Below are positions 30,695-31,201 of a stretch of 31,201 nucleotides of DNA, piece by piece (positions within the stretch are counted from its first letter, which is position 1; the number at the start of each line of letters is the position of its first letter). The position numbers and the translations under genes are program-made. This DNA is from UBA4744 sp035282865 (GTDB taxonomy: Bacteria > Actinomycetota > Acidimicrobiia > Spongiisociales > UBA4744): positions 1 through 31,201 of the forward strand of contig DATEVB010000104.1 in NCBI GenBank assembly GCA_035282865.1, read 5' to 3'. Below the pieces are notes generated by a model that worked only from the letters and a program-made list of their open reading frames with translations, was not told where the DNA came from and made no database searches.

Positions 30695-31201
30695 ATGCTG
30701 GAACGTGAACTGAAGCTCAACGCCCCAACGGAATTCCGCCTGCCCAACCTGTCGATCGGCGGTCTGGATGCATTGGCCACCGCACGTCGTTACCTCGATG
30801 CCGTCTACTACGACACGGCCGATCTTCGCCTGGCTCGGTGGGGTTGCAGTCTGCGTCATCGGACCGACGAGGGATGGACGGTCAAGCTGCCGCCGGTTAC
30901 TGACAGCGATCTGCAGCAGCGCCAGGAGATCTGGTTCCAAGGCCGGTGGGATCAGATCCCGACCGGGGCAGAAGCGCTGGTGCGTGTGTACGCCCGGGGG
31001 GCTCTGCTCCACCAGGTCGCCAGGTTGCGCACGGTGCGAAAACCTGTTCTGCTGATCGACGGCCTGGGCAGACGTATCGCGGAGGTCGTCGACGACGACG
31101 TATCGACCTATGGCGGGCAAGGCCCGGCCGGCCGCTTCCGCGAGATCGAGATCGAACTGGAGGAAGGCACCGATGAGGAGATCCTGAACGGTCTGGTCTC
31201 C
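30695..31201 (+). CDS. CYTH-domain protein, 5' part only
   Basis: The frame is open from ATG 30695 to the right edge (169 codons). It begins MLERELKL, the E-x-E-x-K motif of the CYTH (triphosphate tunnel metalloenzyme) family. It continues with LDAVYYDTADLRLARWGCSLRHR, TVKLP and, near the edge, FREIEIELEEGTDEEIL, matching later strands of the tunnel. In actinobacteria such proteins usually carry a C-terminal CHAD domain, which would lie beyond the window. Substrates of the family include inorganic polyphosphate and triphosphates; the role here is unknown. An in-frame ATG at 30645 would add 17 glycine-rich residues. A GGAGG-like site lies close before 30695. Confidence 0.85.
   Translation, partial: MLERELKLNAPTEFRLPNLSIGGLDALATARRYLDAVYYDTADLRLARWGCSLRHRTDEGWTVKLPPVTDSDLQQRQEIWFQGRWDQIPTGAEALVRVYARGALLHQVARLRTVRKPVLLIDGLGRRIAEVVDDDVSTYGGQGPAGRFREIEIELEEGTDEEILNGLVS

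Overview
The window is a chromosomal stretch of a high-GC bacterium, most likely an actinobacterium. The clues are the small PurS/PurQ/PurL form of FGAM synthase, a LytR-CpsA-Psr cell-wall protein, lipoproteins followed by Thr-rich linkers, frequent GTG and TTG starts, and many start codons that sit only a few bases behind a TAnnnT hexamer (leaderless style). Class Acidimicrobiia is my best guess from protein flavour and is inference only. I see no tRNA, rRNA, CRISPR array, insertion sequence, prophage or attachment site. This is mostly housekeeping sequence.

Layout. 1-4819 (minus strand): purC-purS-purQ-purL, with GTGA or short ATG overlaps, followed downstream by the 5' end of purF. A small zinc-ribbon membrane protein on the plus strand lies between purL and purF. 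4942-7386 (minus): a large one-pass membrane protein with the same type of N-terminal zinc ribbon and a WD40/TolB-like beta-propeller region. 7504-10621: a divergent metal-uptake locus, znuC and a Fur-family repressor leftward and znuA-znuB rightward, around a perfect 15-bp palindrome. 10731-12353: an LCP-family protein and a convergent OsmC-type protein. 12539-18732: a peptide/nickel-type ABC importer (lipoprotein, two permeases, two ATPases) with a strong terminator after the lipoprotein gene. 18821-19324: a four-helix membrane protein. 19321-23701 (minus): purA-purD-purE-purB. 23859-25666: a TetR regulator and an amidohydrolase. 25845-26150 (minus): a possible small unknown gene. 26187-30540: an NrtR-type NAD regulator, then nadA-nadB-nadC behind a perfect 19-bp palindrome. 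30695-end: the start of a CYTH-domain protein.

How it works together. The two purine clusters supply PurF (partial), PurD, PurL/Q/S, PurC, PurE, PurB and PurA. PurM, PurN or PurT, PurK and PurH are not in the window. NadA, NadB and NadC make nicotinate mononucleotide from aspartate, dihydroxyacetone phosphate and PRPP, with NrtR next door as probable repressor. The metal-uptake locus appears self-contained with its regulator.

Most interesting signals: a ~115-residue segment resembling one lobe of a substrate-binding protein, inserted between the first helix and the permease core of the OppC-like subunit; period-7 degenerate tandem repeats in several intergenic gaps; the matched zinc-ribbon membrane proteins flanking the purine genes; the NrtR- and Zur-type palindromes; and a consistent leaderless-promoter pattern.
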